From contig CAIKVZ010000201.1 of the NCBI GenBank assembly GCA_903830985.1, positions 1 to 32,333 of the forward strand: a DNA stretch of 32,333 nt, in the 5' to 3' direction. Within the stretch, counting starts at the first letter, position 1, and each line of letters opens with the position of its first letter. Shown here piece after piece: positions 26,201-32,333 of the stretch. A program made the translations under genes and the position numbers. Source of the DNA: an uncultured beta proteobacterium. GTDB lineage: Bacteria; Pseudomonadota; Gammaproteobacteria; Burkholderiales; Burkholderiaceae_C. Under the pieces are notes generated by a model. It had not been told where the DNA came from. It saw nothing but the letters and a program-made list of their open reading frames with translations, and ran no database searches.

Positions 26201-29200
26201 CGGGCGCTGAATAGCGTGGAGCTCCCCGCCCTTTCCGCTGCGCAGATTTTTGCCTTGACCACGTTCCAGGTAGCGGCACTAACACCTGTGCAGAATGCCG
26301 TGTTCAATGCCGCACAGTTCGCGGCCCTGATGCCATCGCTGTCGTCGTCGCAGGTGGCGGCATTGACGCCTGAGCAGGTTGTCGCACTGACAACGGGGCA
26401 AATTGCCGCGCTGACGATTCCGCAGGTGAAGGCCCTGTCCACCGCGGCAGTCGCTGCGCTGACGTCCGATCAGGCCATCGCCCTGTCGAGCTTGGATTTG
26501 GCCGCGCTCACGACTGCACAGATCCAAGCGTTTCCCGCATCGAACCTGGCAGTGCTGACGACGACCCAGATCATTGCACTCACGTCTTCCCAACTTGGGG
26601 CGCTCGGCGCCGCCCGCGCGACGGCACTGACGACGGAGCAGATCGCGGCGCTGACGACACTGCAGGTGAGAGCTTTGTCTGTCGCGGTGGTGGCGGCGCT
26701 GACGCCCGATCAGGTGGTTGCCATGGCAACACAAGATCTCGCGGCACTCACGACTGCGCAGATAAGGGCGCTGAATACTGTGGACCTGGCTGTGCTGACG
26801 ACCGATCAGATCAATGCATTGACGGTGGCGCAACTGGGTGTCCTGAGCAAGGTGCAGGCGCCGGCGCTGACGACGGACCAGATTGTTGCGTTAACGACTT
26901 TGCAGTTCAGGTCATTGTCTACGGCTGCGGTAGCGGCGCTCACGACCGAACAAGTCGTTGCCATTGAAACCCAGGACATCTCGGCGCTGACGACAGCTCA
27001 GATCCGCGCCCTGACGACGCTTGAAATACCGGCCTTGTCGACGGCGCAGATGCGGGCCATGACATTGACCCAGGCGGCAGCCTTGACGACCGCGCAGAAT
27101 GCCGCGTTCAGCACAGACCAGCTTTCTGCGCTGATCGGGTCCATGACAACTGCGCAGATCGGCAGACTCTCAACCGCGCAAGTCGTGTCGCTCACTACCG
27201 ACCAGATAGCAGCGCTGACGACGGTCCAGGTGAGAGCCTTGACGACGGCTGCGGTGGCCGCGCTGACCACGGACCAAATCCGAGTTATTGGAACGCGCAA
27301 TCAAGCGGGGCTCACGACTGCGCAGATCAGGGCGGTGAGTCTGGCTGACCTGGCAGTCATGACGACAGCCCAGGTTGCGGCACTGACGACAACACAGGTT
27401 GCCGCCATCAGCACGGAGCAGACACAGGTGTTGACGACTGATCAGGTCGTGGCCCTGACAACTGAACAGGTAAAGTCCTTGTCGACCGCGTCTGTGACAG
27501 CGCTGACGACAGCGCAGATGTTTGCCATGGAGACTCAGGACTTCGCATCCCTTACCTCTGCGCAGATCAGGGCCTTGAGTCTGGCGGATCTGGTGGTCAT
27601 GACGACAAGCCAGGTTGCTGCACTGACGACAGCACAAGTGGCGGCAATCAGCACGCAGCAGACACAAGTGCTGACGACTGACCAAGTCGTGGCCATGAGC
27701 ACTGCACAGGTGACGGCCCTGTCGACAGCATCTGTGGCCGCGCTGACGACGGACCAGATCGCGGCCATGGAGGCCCAGGATCTGGCATCCCTGACATCCG
27801 CGCAAATTAAGGCATTGACGACGCAAGGCGTCGCCGCCCTACCAACAAACCACCTGGCCGCACTGACGACGGCACAGTTTGCTGCACTCAGCACCGTGCA
27901 GACGCCGGCGCTGACGACGGATCAGATCGTGGCGATCACCACCGGTCAGGTAATGGCCCTCACAACCGAGGTCTTGGCAGTTCTGACGACAGATCAGATC
28001 GTCGCCATTGAAACGCAGGACCTGGCCGTGCTCAGCACAAGGCAGATTCGGGCGCTGACAACGCTTGAAATATTGGCTTTGACGACAACGCAACTGGTGG
28101 CGCTAACGATGACGCAGGTGGGTGCCATGACGACGACACAGAGCGCCGCCTTCGGTACCGCTCAGTTTGCCGCCTTGCTCCCCTTCATGTCGACAGTGCA
28201 AATCGCCGGGCTGTCCGGAAGCCTGGTCGCGGCGCTGGCAACGGATCAGATCGTCGCGTTGAGCACCATGCAGGTCGGCGCCTTGTCCTCTGCTGCAGTG
28301 GGCGCGCTTAGGACGGACGAAATCGTTGCTCTGACCACTTTGGAAATTCCTGCATTGAGTACAGCGGGCATCGCGGCGCTGAACAGCGACCAAGTGTCGG
28401 CGTTGACCTGTGCGCAGGTCAGGGCATTGACGGACGGACAGCAGACCGCATTAGGGTTGAGCGCGCAGTATTTGAACTTCAGCACGCCCATCATTCTCGA
28501 CTTGAACGGCAGCGGGGTGAGCACCTTGAGTGTTTCTGCCGGTGTGAAATTTGATCTCTTTGCTTCGGGGCAAGCCGTCAACACTGGATGGGTGGCACCG
28601 GGGGACGGCTTGCTGGTGATGGACCGCAATCATGACGGAGTCATCAATGACGGTACGGAACTGTTTGGCTCGTCGACCGTGCTGGCCAGCGGGGCCAAGG
28701 CGCCCGACGGTTACGCGGCCCTGAGTGAGTTCGACAGCAACCATGACGGGGTTATCAGCAGTGCCGACGCGGTCTTTTCGGATCTGCGGGTGTGGGAGGA
28801 TTTCAATTCGGATGGCTTGAGCCAGTCTGGGGAGTTGAAGACCCTCGGATCCCTGGGAATTGCTCAGATCAGCCTTCAGGCCGCGCCCGGTCTGGGTATA
28901 GACAATGGCAACCTCGTGGGCCTGGTCTCCACGTACCAGACCACGGATGGCGCTACGCACGCGGCGGCAGACGTTTGGTTTGCCACGGATCGCGTGGCTG
29001 GAGTCGCTGGCCTGCAATGCCAGGTGAGTTCCTTGGTCGGTGCAATGGCTGAGTTTGGCGCGGAGCAAGACGCTGCGGCAGCCGTTATGCCTTCGGGCTC
29101 TTCTGCGGCTGCATCCACAACGGCGCCGGTCGCCAATATGCTGGCTTCGAATGTGGGTCTGATGGTCGACGCCCTTGGTCGGTTTAACAGCGCCCCGGTT

Positions 29201-29317
29201 CAGCAGCTTATTCAGCCAGTTGGATTGGCTGCCCCAAGCTCAGGTACGGCAACCGTTGGAATTCCCGGGCAGGCTAATACGGGACAATCGGGAATTCTGG
29301 TCGTGGGTGGGAAGTGA
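23297..29317 (+). CDS. Giant octapeptide-repeat protein with C-terminal EF-hand-like calcium-binding domain
   Basis: A 2006-aa protein of unknown function. The ATG at 23297 follows GAGGGA (23282-23287) by 9 nt; a TTG at 23267 would add ten residues. The N-terminus has a short hydrophobic stretch (WFLAAIVAAIVG, 2-13), then KFATKK and a Thr/Ser/Ala/Pro linker. Residues 38-1717 are 207 octads (consensus A-L-T/S-T-x-Q-V/I-x) plus six 4-residue insertions. A C-terminal domain follows, with DLNGSG and three loops of DxNxDG type starting at D1776, D1813 and D1835, in an NDGTELFG / LRVWEDFNSDG setting. I know that setting from the C-terminal regions of large RTX-like type I secreted proteins. Only about two Cys occur in the whole chain, as in secreted proteins. 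No nonapeptide RTX array is seen. The 204-nt upstream gap holds a possible -10 (TAAAAT, 23156-23161). A surface or matrix role is inference. Confidence 0.85.
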   Translation: MWFLAAIVAAIVGKFATKKPAASSTAPGTSAAAVDTSRMTAAQIAALTTSQVAALTTDQIVALTTDQVQALTTSALAVLTTSQVAAMETQDLAVLGSAQMAALTTADMAALTTAQVRALTTGQVAALRVARVAALTSQQVVALASDQIAALTTSVVSALSTAAVAAMTTDQLAAMETQDLAALTTAQIRALNTAAVAVLSTGQIQSLMSSQVAALRTAQVVALTTAQVVALTTAQVRAVSTAGVAAFRTEQIVAIETQDLAALTTTQVKAVSAAVVTSLSTDQVATLTTAQIQGLTTSALAALMVEQIVAITTQDIAALTTAQIRALTTGEISALATGQIAALNSAQTAALSPVQNAALGPAQLAALLPSMSTAQIAALSTAQLAILTPDQIAALSTAQARELTTAAVAALTAEQVVVIETQDLVVLTTAQVRALSAADLAVLTTNQVQTLTTAQVATLLTSQVLALTPDQIVALSTAQIRALSTAATAALSADQVSVIETQDIAALRTAQIRAFTTDEISALTTSQMAALTSAQTAALSSVQNSALSQVQLAALIAAMSTAQIAALATAQVATLKPEQIAALTTAQFRALSTATVAALTAEQAVAIETQDLVLLSSSQIRALSPANLAALTTAQSSALTTVQFAALAAAQAPSLTAEQIGALSTAQVRALSTAAIAALTAEQIVAIATRDIAALTTAQIRALTTLELPALTTAQMQALTTAQAAAFSAAQNAAFSTDQMAGMISAMTTAQMAALSPGQVAALSAFQISAMTTAQVRALSTAAVAAFTTDQVGAIVTKDLAALTTGQVRALTNEDLAVLTTDQISALTSAQVAVLGTGQAQALTTDQLSAMSTTQVRALSTAVIAALTSDQIANLETRDVAALTTAQIKALTSSGLVALSTNEMAALSSTQLSVLSSVQAPSLTTDQVAALNSTQVRALSTAVVAALTTDQVAAITTRDVAALTTAQIRALNSVELPALSAAQIFALTTFQVAALTPVQNAVFNAAQFAALMPSLSSSQVAALTPEQVVALTTGQIAALTIPQVKALSTAAVAALTSDQAIALSSLDLAALTTAQIQAFPASNLAVLTTTQIIALTSSQLGALGAARATALTTEQIAALTTLQVRALSVAVVAALTPDQVVAMATQDLAALTTAQIRALNTVDLAVLTTDQINALTVAQLGVLSKVQAPALTTDQIVALTTLQFRSLSTAAVAALTTEQVVAIETQDISALTTAQIRALTTLEIPALSTAQMRAMTLTQAAALTTAQNAAFSTDQLSALIGSMTTAQIGRLSTAQVVSLTTDQIAALTTVQVRALTTAAVAALTTDQIRVIGTRNQAGLTTAQIRAVSLADLAVMTTAQVAALTTTQVAAISTEQTQVLTTDQVVALTTEQVKSLSTASVTALTTAQMFAMETQDFASLTSAQIRALSLADLVVMTTSQVAALTTAQVAAISTQQTQVLTTDQVVAMSTAQVTALSTASVAALTTDQIAAMEAQDLASLTSAQIKALTTQGVAALPTNHLAALTTAQFAALSTVQTPALTTDQIVAITTGQVMALTTEVLAVLTTDQIVAIETQDLAVLSTRQIRALTTLEILALTTTQLVALTMTQVGAMTTTQSAAFGTAQFAALLPFMSTVQIAGLSGSLVAALATDQIVALSTMQVGALSSAAVGALRTDEIVALTTLEIPALSTAGIAALNSDQVSALTCAQVRALTDGQQTALGLSAQYLNFSTPIILDLNGSGVSTLSVSAGVKFDLFASGQAVNTGWVAPGDGLLVMDRNHDGVINDGTELFGSSTVLASGAKAPDGYAALSEFDSNHDGVISSADAVFSDLRVWEDFNSDGLSQSGELKTLGSLGIAQISLQAAPGLGIDNGNLVGLVSTYQTTDGATHAAADVWFATDRVAGVAGLQCQVSSLVGAMAEFGAEQDAAAAVMPSGSSAAASTTAPVANMLASNVGLMVDALGRFNSAPVQQLIQPVGLAAPSSGTATVGIPGQANTGQSGILVVGGK
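23408..28447 (+). repeat. 207-unit, 24-bp coding tandem repeat with 240-bp and 324-bp super-modules
   Basis: The array is uninterrupted: 207 x 24 bp plus six in-frame 12-bp insertions equals 5040 bp, exactly the measured span. Marker octads of the A-I-E-T-Q-D-L-A type start at 23552, 23816, 24056, 24224, 24548, 24788, 25112, 25352, 25676, 25916, 26156, 26480, 26720, 26960, 27284, 27524, 27764 and 28004, with a degenerate one at 28328. Spacings are 264, 240, 168, then only 240 or 324 bp. The 324-bp modules (24224, 24788, 25352, 26156, 26960, 28004) each carry an insertion such as LLPSM or LIAAM. Slippage by whole units keeps frame. This is coding DNA and is not a CRISPR array. Confidence 0.93.
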
Positions 29318-29423
29318 GCCACATCTGTAACATGGGCTGGCGCGACTTGCCTTTCATCCAAGGTCAAGCGCTGTCCGTGTGCCGAGGAGACTTTTTTGGT
29401 GCGCTATTTTTCGAAAGACCAGC

Positions 29424-31301
29424 ATGCCTGTAGAGATCGATGCCAGGCAGCGGCGGGCATTCAATAACACCCTGAAGACGGCCAGGATCGGGTTGCCGGA
29501 GTCGCAATACGAAGTCGGCCTGATGTATGCCAACGGTGTCGGCGTAGAGCAAGACCTCGAGCAGGCCTTGATCTGGCTGCGTCAATCGGCAGAGCGGGGT
29601 TTTGCCGCTGCCCAGTACCTGTTGGCCACACGGTGCGACAGTGGGACAACTGCTGAACTGGACGAGCATCAGGCGTTTCGCTGGTTTACCAAGGCCGCTG
29701 AGCAGGGCCACCCCAAGGCGACTTTTCGCCTTGGAAAGCTCTACGGTGCATCCCATCCGGATCTGGCCCGCAGTTGCTTCACCCGCGCCGCAGAACTTGG
29801 TGTCGCTGAGGCGCAGTTCGCTGTTGGCAACGAATTTGCCGCGGCACAGGACTACCTCCAGTCCGTGCATTGGTACCAACAGGCCGCGCAGCAGGGGCTG
29901 GCGGCGGCACAGTTTGCATTGGCCGACCTGTATGCCAACGGTCAGGGCGTAGCGCTGGATTTGGATATTGCCCTTTTGTGGCACCGATGCGCAGCCCGTC
30001 AATATTTTGCGCAAGCACAGGTGGCGCTTGAATATATCGATGAAAGCGGCCGAGGCCGGTCCAAGGGTCGCGGCCGCGCGCGCCGCAAGCAGGGGGGGGA
30101 GGCGCGCAGGAGGGACTCGGAAGCTTGGGACAAGGCCGCTCGACTCGGCGACGCATCTGCGAAATACCATCTGGGCGTGATGTACGACTTGGGCCTGGGC
30201 ATTGAGCAGGATGCCGGTCAGGCGCAAGCTTGGTATTTGGCTGCGGCCAAGCTTGGCGACGCCAGGGCTCAGCTGGCGTTGGCAAAAATCTACGAGAACC
30301 AGCAGGAACAAGCGGCGCTTGACTGGTATCGGGAGGCGGCGCTGCAGGGTGATTCCGAGGCACAGTTTGTGTTGGGAAGAAATTATTCTTCCGGGCAAGG
30401 CGTCGTGCAGGACTTTTTTCAGGGCATGTCCTGGTACGTGAAGGCGGCGGAGCACGATGATCCGCGCGCCTTGATGACGCTCGGAAACTTGTTCAGCAGT
30501 GGAATGGAGCACGTGGCTCTGGGCTGTTTTCGCAAGGCGGCGGAGCAAGGTGTGGCGCAGGCTCAGTTTCTGCTGGGGCAGGAATACGCCGCCGGGAAGC
30601 TGGTGCAGCGTGATCCGCAGCAGGCTTTCCGTTGGTTTTCACTGGCCGCCGAGCAGGGTCATGCTCCGGCCGAATGTGCACTGGGCAGCCATTATCTGAG
30701 CGGTAATGGCGTGGCCAAGGACGTCAGGCAGGCATTCACTTGGTTTCAAAAGGCCGCTGAGCAGGGCGATCCCAAGGCACAATGGAATTTGGGCTCCATT
30801 TTCGCAAGTGGCGGCGGTAGTGGTTTGAAAAAGGACCTTCAATTAGCCTTTGAATGGTGCCAAAAGGCTGCCGATCTCGGATTCGTTCCGGCGCAAGCAA
30901 CACTGGGTGTGTTGTTTGCGCGGATCAAGAGCAATGAGCAGGCTGTCGTTTGGTGGACCAAGGCGGCCGAGCAGGGCGACCCGGAGGCGCAATACAACTT
31001 GGCTCTGATGTTTGCCAAAGGCCAGGGCGTGGAGCAGAGCTCGGCGCATTCTTTTCACTGGTTTGCAATTGCTGCCAGTCAGGGGGTTGCCAGCGCGCAG
31101 TCACGACTGGGTTTGATGTATGCCACCGGCGAAGGGGTTGCCATTGACCCGATTGAAGCGCACAAGTGGTTCATTTTGGCAGACGAGGGCGGCGATGTGG
31201 CGGCTGGCTCGAACCGCCTCCGGTCCGAAACCCGCTTGGACACTGCACAAATAGCTGAAGGTCGGCGGCGTGCAAAAGAATGGACTGCGTCCATTCGCTG
31301 A
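29424..31301 (+). CDS. Sel1-like (SLR/TPR-like) repeat protein
   Basis: A 625-aa alpha-solenoid of about 16 Sel1-like repeats. Each has the pattern A-x-A-Q-x-x-L-G-x-x-Y followed by a W-[FY]-x-K-A-A-E-Q-G helix. Many are the standard 36 residues with the G-x-G-V-x-x-D loop. Several (third, fourth, eighth, tenth and fourteenth) are shortened to about 31 residues and lack that loop. A basic insertion rich in Arg, Gly and Lys (GRGRSKGRGRARRKQGGEAR) interrupts the array after the sixth repeat. No signal peptide is seen from the ATG at 29424. A GTG at 29379 is an alternative start, but neither has a strong ribosome site. Sel1 proteins are scaffolds for protein-protein contacts. It lies between the two octad-repeat genes, 106 nt after the first, so it may serve that system. 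The exact role is unknown. Confidence 0.88.
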   Translation: MPVEIDARQRRAFNNTLKTARIGLPESQYEVGLMYANGVGVEQDLEQALIWLRQSAERGFAAAQYLLATRCDSGTTAELDEHQAFRWFTKAAEQGHPKATFRLGKLYGASHPDLARSCFTRAAELGVAEAQFAVGNEFAAAQDYLQSVHWYQQAAQQGLAAAQFALADLYANGQGVALDLDIALLWHRCAARQYFAQAQVALEYIDESGRGRSKGRGRARRKQGGEARRRDSEAWDKAARLGDASAKYHLGVMYDLGLGIEQDAGQAQAWYLAAAKLGDARAQLALAKIYENQQEQAALDWYREAALQGDSEAQFVLGRNYSSGQGVVQDFFQGMSWYVKAAEHDDPRALMTLGNLFSSGMEHVALGCFRKAAEQGVAQAQFLLGQEYAAGKLVQRDPQQAFRWFSLAAEQGHAPAECALGSHYLSGNGVAKDVRQAFTWFQKAAEQGDPKAQWNLGSIFASGGGSGLKKDLQLAFEWCQKAADLGFVPAQATLGVLFARIKSNEQAVVWWTKAAEQGDPEAQYNLALMFAKGQGVEQSSAHSFHWFAIAASQGVASAQSRLGLMYATGEGVAIDPIEAHKWFILADEGGDVAAGSNRLRSETRLDTAQIAEGRRRAKEWTASIR

Positions 31302-31733
31302 AAAAAGCATCGCGTGGCCGGTTCGATGCTTGAATAGGTATCTCGGACGGACGACTTGGTTGATCCAAGCCGGTGCCGTTGGGGCCTTCAATGCCATCTG
31401 CTGGATCCATAATTTCCCAAAAAATTGAAGAAATAGGCTTGTTTTTTCCAGCTTATGTCCCTTCCCGTGCTGCCCGTCTGAGCTAAGCTGGTCTCGGGCA
31501 ATGCGTAAAGAATAGTAATAAATTTTCGAAATTTGCTTAATTTCGAACAATTCATGCCGATTGATAGGGGTGGGCGTATGCCACGCATGGTTGTGCTTGC
31601 ACCGTATTGGTGCGAATTTGACTGAATGCGGTGGTCGTTTTGAATTTGTTGAGCTGAACTGTGCTGGTCGCGCTTGAATGCGCGCTTCGCGCTGTGTGTG
31701 CAGGCTAGGGACTGAGTCCCAAGGGGAATAAAT
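31302..31733 (+). other. 432-nt AT-richer intergenic region with several dyads upstream of the second octad-repeat gene
   Basis: No gene is seen here. Structures from left to right: a stem-loop AAGCATCG/CGATGCTT at 31305-31331, with an A-run on its left flank, so its T-run lies on the minus strand and it is a poor terminator for the gene to its left; TGCCCG/CGGGCA at 31471-31500; a dyad TTCGAAAT/ATTTCGAA at 31525-31547 in an AT-rich patch (31501-31560) that is the likeliest promoter zone; and two tight hairpins, GCGCG-CTT-CGCGC at 31680-31692 and GGGAC-TGA-GTCCC at 31708-31720. The second ends one base before the AAGGGGA ribosome site (31721-31727). The region probably holds a long structured leader. 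Confidence 0.5.
31680..31720 (+). promoter_or_regulatory. Paired leader hairpins directly upstream of the ribosome site of the second octad-repeat gene
   Basis: Two perfect 5-bp stems with 3-nt loops lie at 31680-31692 and 31708-31720. The second abuts AAGGGGA, which precedes the ATG at 31734 by 6 nt. The CCC of the second stem could instead pair with the GGGG of the ribosome site, giving a simple on/off alternative. This is a proposal from sequence only. Confidence 0.3.
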
Positions 31734-32333
31734 ATGGGTATTAGCGGTTATACACCGGCTGTCATTGCTGTCTTGCCGACAGCCACAATTCAAACATTCT
31801 CGACGGCTGACATCGCATCACTGACCACGGCACAAATGATTGCGTTCAGGACGGATCAGATCGTGGCGCTGAAGACTGATCAGATACAGGCTTTGACCAC
31901 GACGCTGGTGGCCGCTCTCGGAACCGACCAGGTGGCGGCGATGGAGACGGTTGACGTGGCGGTTCTGAAGACGTCTCAACTTGCGGCCCTCAAGACAGCA
32001 CAAGTAGCGGCGTTGACGACAGACCAGATCGTGGCGCTGCAGACAAATCAGGTCTCCTCCCTTGCCACGGCTGGTTTTGCTGCGTTGAACACGGCACAGG
32101 TCGCGGCTATCGAGACGGCTGATCTTGCCTCGCTCACGACAGCGCAGGTGGCGGCTCTGACGACAGCGGGCGTGCAAGCGCTCACGACGACACAGATCCA
32201 GTCGCTGACGACGGCCGGAGTGGCCGCACTCAAGACGGCGCAAGTGGCGTCCTTGACGACAGACCAGATCGTGGCCTTGCAGACGAACCAGATCTCGGCG
32301 CTGTCCACAGCGGGCCTGGCCGCGCTGAACACG
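31734..32333 (+). CDS. Second octapeptide-repeat protein, N-terminal part (open at right edge)
   Basis: An uninterrupted frame of 200 codons starting MGISGYTPAVIAVLPTATIQ and still open at the window end. The ATG has a clear ribosome site (AAGGGGA, 31721-31727, 6 nt spacing). From residue 5 the protein is 24.5 octads of the same A-L-x-T-x-Q-V/I-x type as the giant protein, with marker octads A-M-E-T-V-D-V-A and A-I-E-T-A-D-L-A at the ninth and sixteenth positions. It differs from the first protein in two ways. It has no N-terminal hydrophobic segment, and position 3 of the octad is often Lys, Gln, Arg or Asn (ALKTAQVA, ALQTNQVS) where the first has Thr or Ser. It is clearly a paralogue. Its length and C-terminus are not visible. 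Confidence 0.85.
   Translation, partial: MGISGYTPAVIAVLPTATIQTFSTADIASLTTAQMIAFRTDQIVALKTDQIQALTTTLVAALGTDQVAAMETVDVAVLKTSQLAALKTAQVAALTTDQIVALQTNQVSSLATAGFAALNTAQVAAIETADLASLTTAQVAALTTAGVQALTTTQIQSLTTAGVAALKTAQVASLTTDQIVALQTNQISALSTAGLAALNT
31746..32333 (+). repeat. 24-bp coding tandem repeat with a 240-bp higher period (second array)
   Basis: Octads run without interruption from 31746. The block starting at 31986 (ALKTAQVA, then A-L-T-T-D-Q-I-V, ALQTNQVS) is repeated at 32226, exactly 240 bp on, with close DNA identity over the 108 bp visible. This is the same 10-octad period as the main module of the first array. Confidence 0.85.

Noticed and set aside
23408-28447. CRISPR array or non-coding satellite
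   Set aside because: The 24-bp units are contiguous with no spacers, vary mostly at synonymous or conservative positions, and keep one open frame through 5 kb with a ribosome site and a distinct C-terminal domain.
23408-28447. Ice-binding (TxT-type) beta-solenoid
   Set aside because: Thr-Thr pairs recur every 8 residues, but the spacing is too short for known ice-binding coils and the Q/V/L pattern fits capped helices better. There is no positive evidence.
23306-28629. Many long minus-strand frames opposite the repeat gene (for example 24134-24589 and 27170-27826)
   Set aside because: They result from the 24-bp periodicity, which removes stops from the opposite strand in a repeating way. 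Their translations are Arg/Gln/His-rich low complexity and have no ribosome sites.
31305-31331. Rho-independent terminator for the Sel1 gene
   Set aside because: The stem is good, but the T-run is on the wrong side (A-run before the stem), so it would terminate only leftward transcription, where no gene is seen.
31101-31793. Minus-strand frame of about 230 codons spanning the intergenic region
   Set aside because: It overlaps the Sel1 gene end in antisense, has no recognisable motif or ribosome site and covers the region of dyads.

Overview
The window is high-GC DNA with the gene families and layout of a betaproteobacterium. Burkholderiales, and probably a Comamonadaceae-like genome (Rhodoferax, Polaromonas or Acidovorax type), is my inference from the families and codon choice; no rRNA or other phylogenetic marker is present to prove it.

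Left part (1-9.8 kb): mostly housekeeping. The left edge cuts the start of a TnpB/OrfB-type transposase gene. Its start codon lies inside a bulged hairpin that also contains a near-perfect LexA (SOS) box. A small gene of unknown function follows on the plus strand. A leftward cluster then runs ftsY, a GGDEF diguanylate cyclase, a membrane VTT-domain/flavoprotein-reductase fusion and an NDH-2-like flavoprotein, with small gaps or overlaps. Divergent from ftsY are rsmD and coaD. coaD converges on and overlaps an RhlE-type DEAD-box helicase gene, which is followed by a histidine phosphatase.

Middle part (9.8-23.1 kb): metabolism and transport. An amidase and a peptide-type ABC substrate-binding protein run leftward. 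Divergent from them are a class V aminotransferase and a TldD/TldE-type pair. An array of REP-like inverted units separates this block from a leftward block of glcD-like oxidase, lrgA, lrgB and an AmpG-like MFS transporter. The glcD-lrgA-lrgB order suggests that LrgAB works here as a small-acid (glycolate, lactate or pyruvate) transporter. A NodT-type outer-membrane lipoprotein follows on the plus strand.

Right part (23.3-32.3 kb): the unusual region. It holds a 2006-residue protein of which 1680 residues are a gapless array of 207 eight-residue repeats (consensus A-L-T/S-T-x-Q-V/I-x) plus six four-residue insertions. The octads are organised into 10-octad (240 bp) and 13-octad-plus-4 (324 bp) modules. 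A C-terminal domain carries three EF-hand-like calcium loops. Next is a protein of about 16 Sel1 repeats, then the start of a second octad-repeat protein that is still open at the right edge. The NodT channel, the calcium-binding C-terminus and the near absence of cysteine suggest an exported surface or matrix protein family. The function is unknown, and this locus is my best candidate for an undescribed system.
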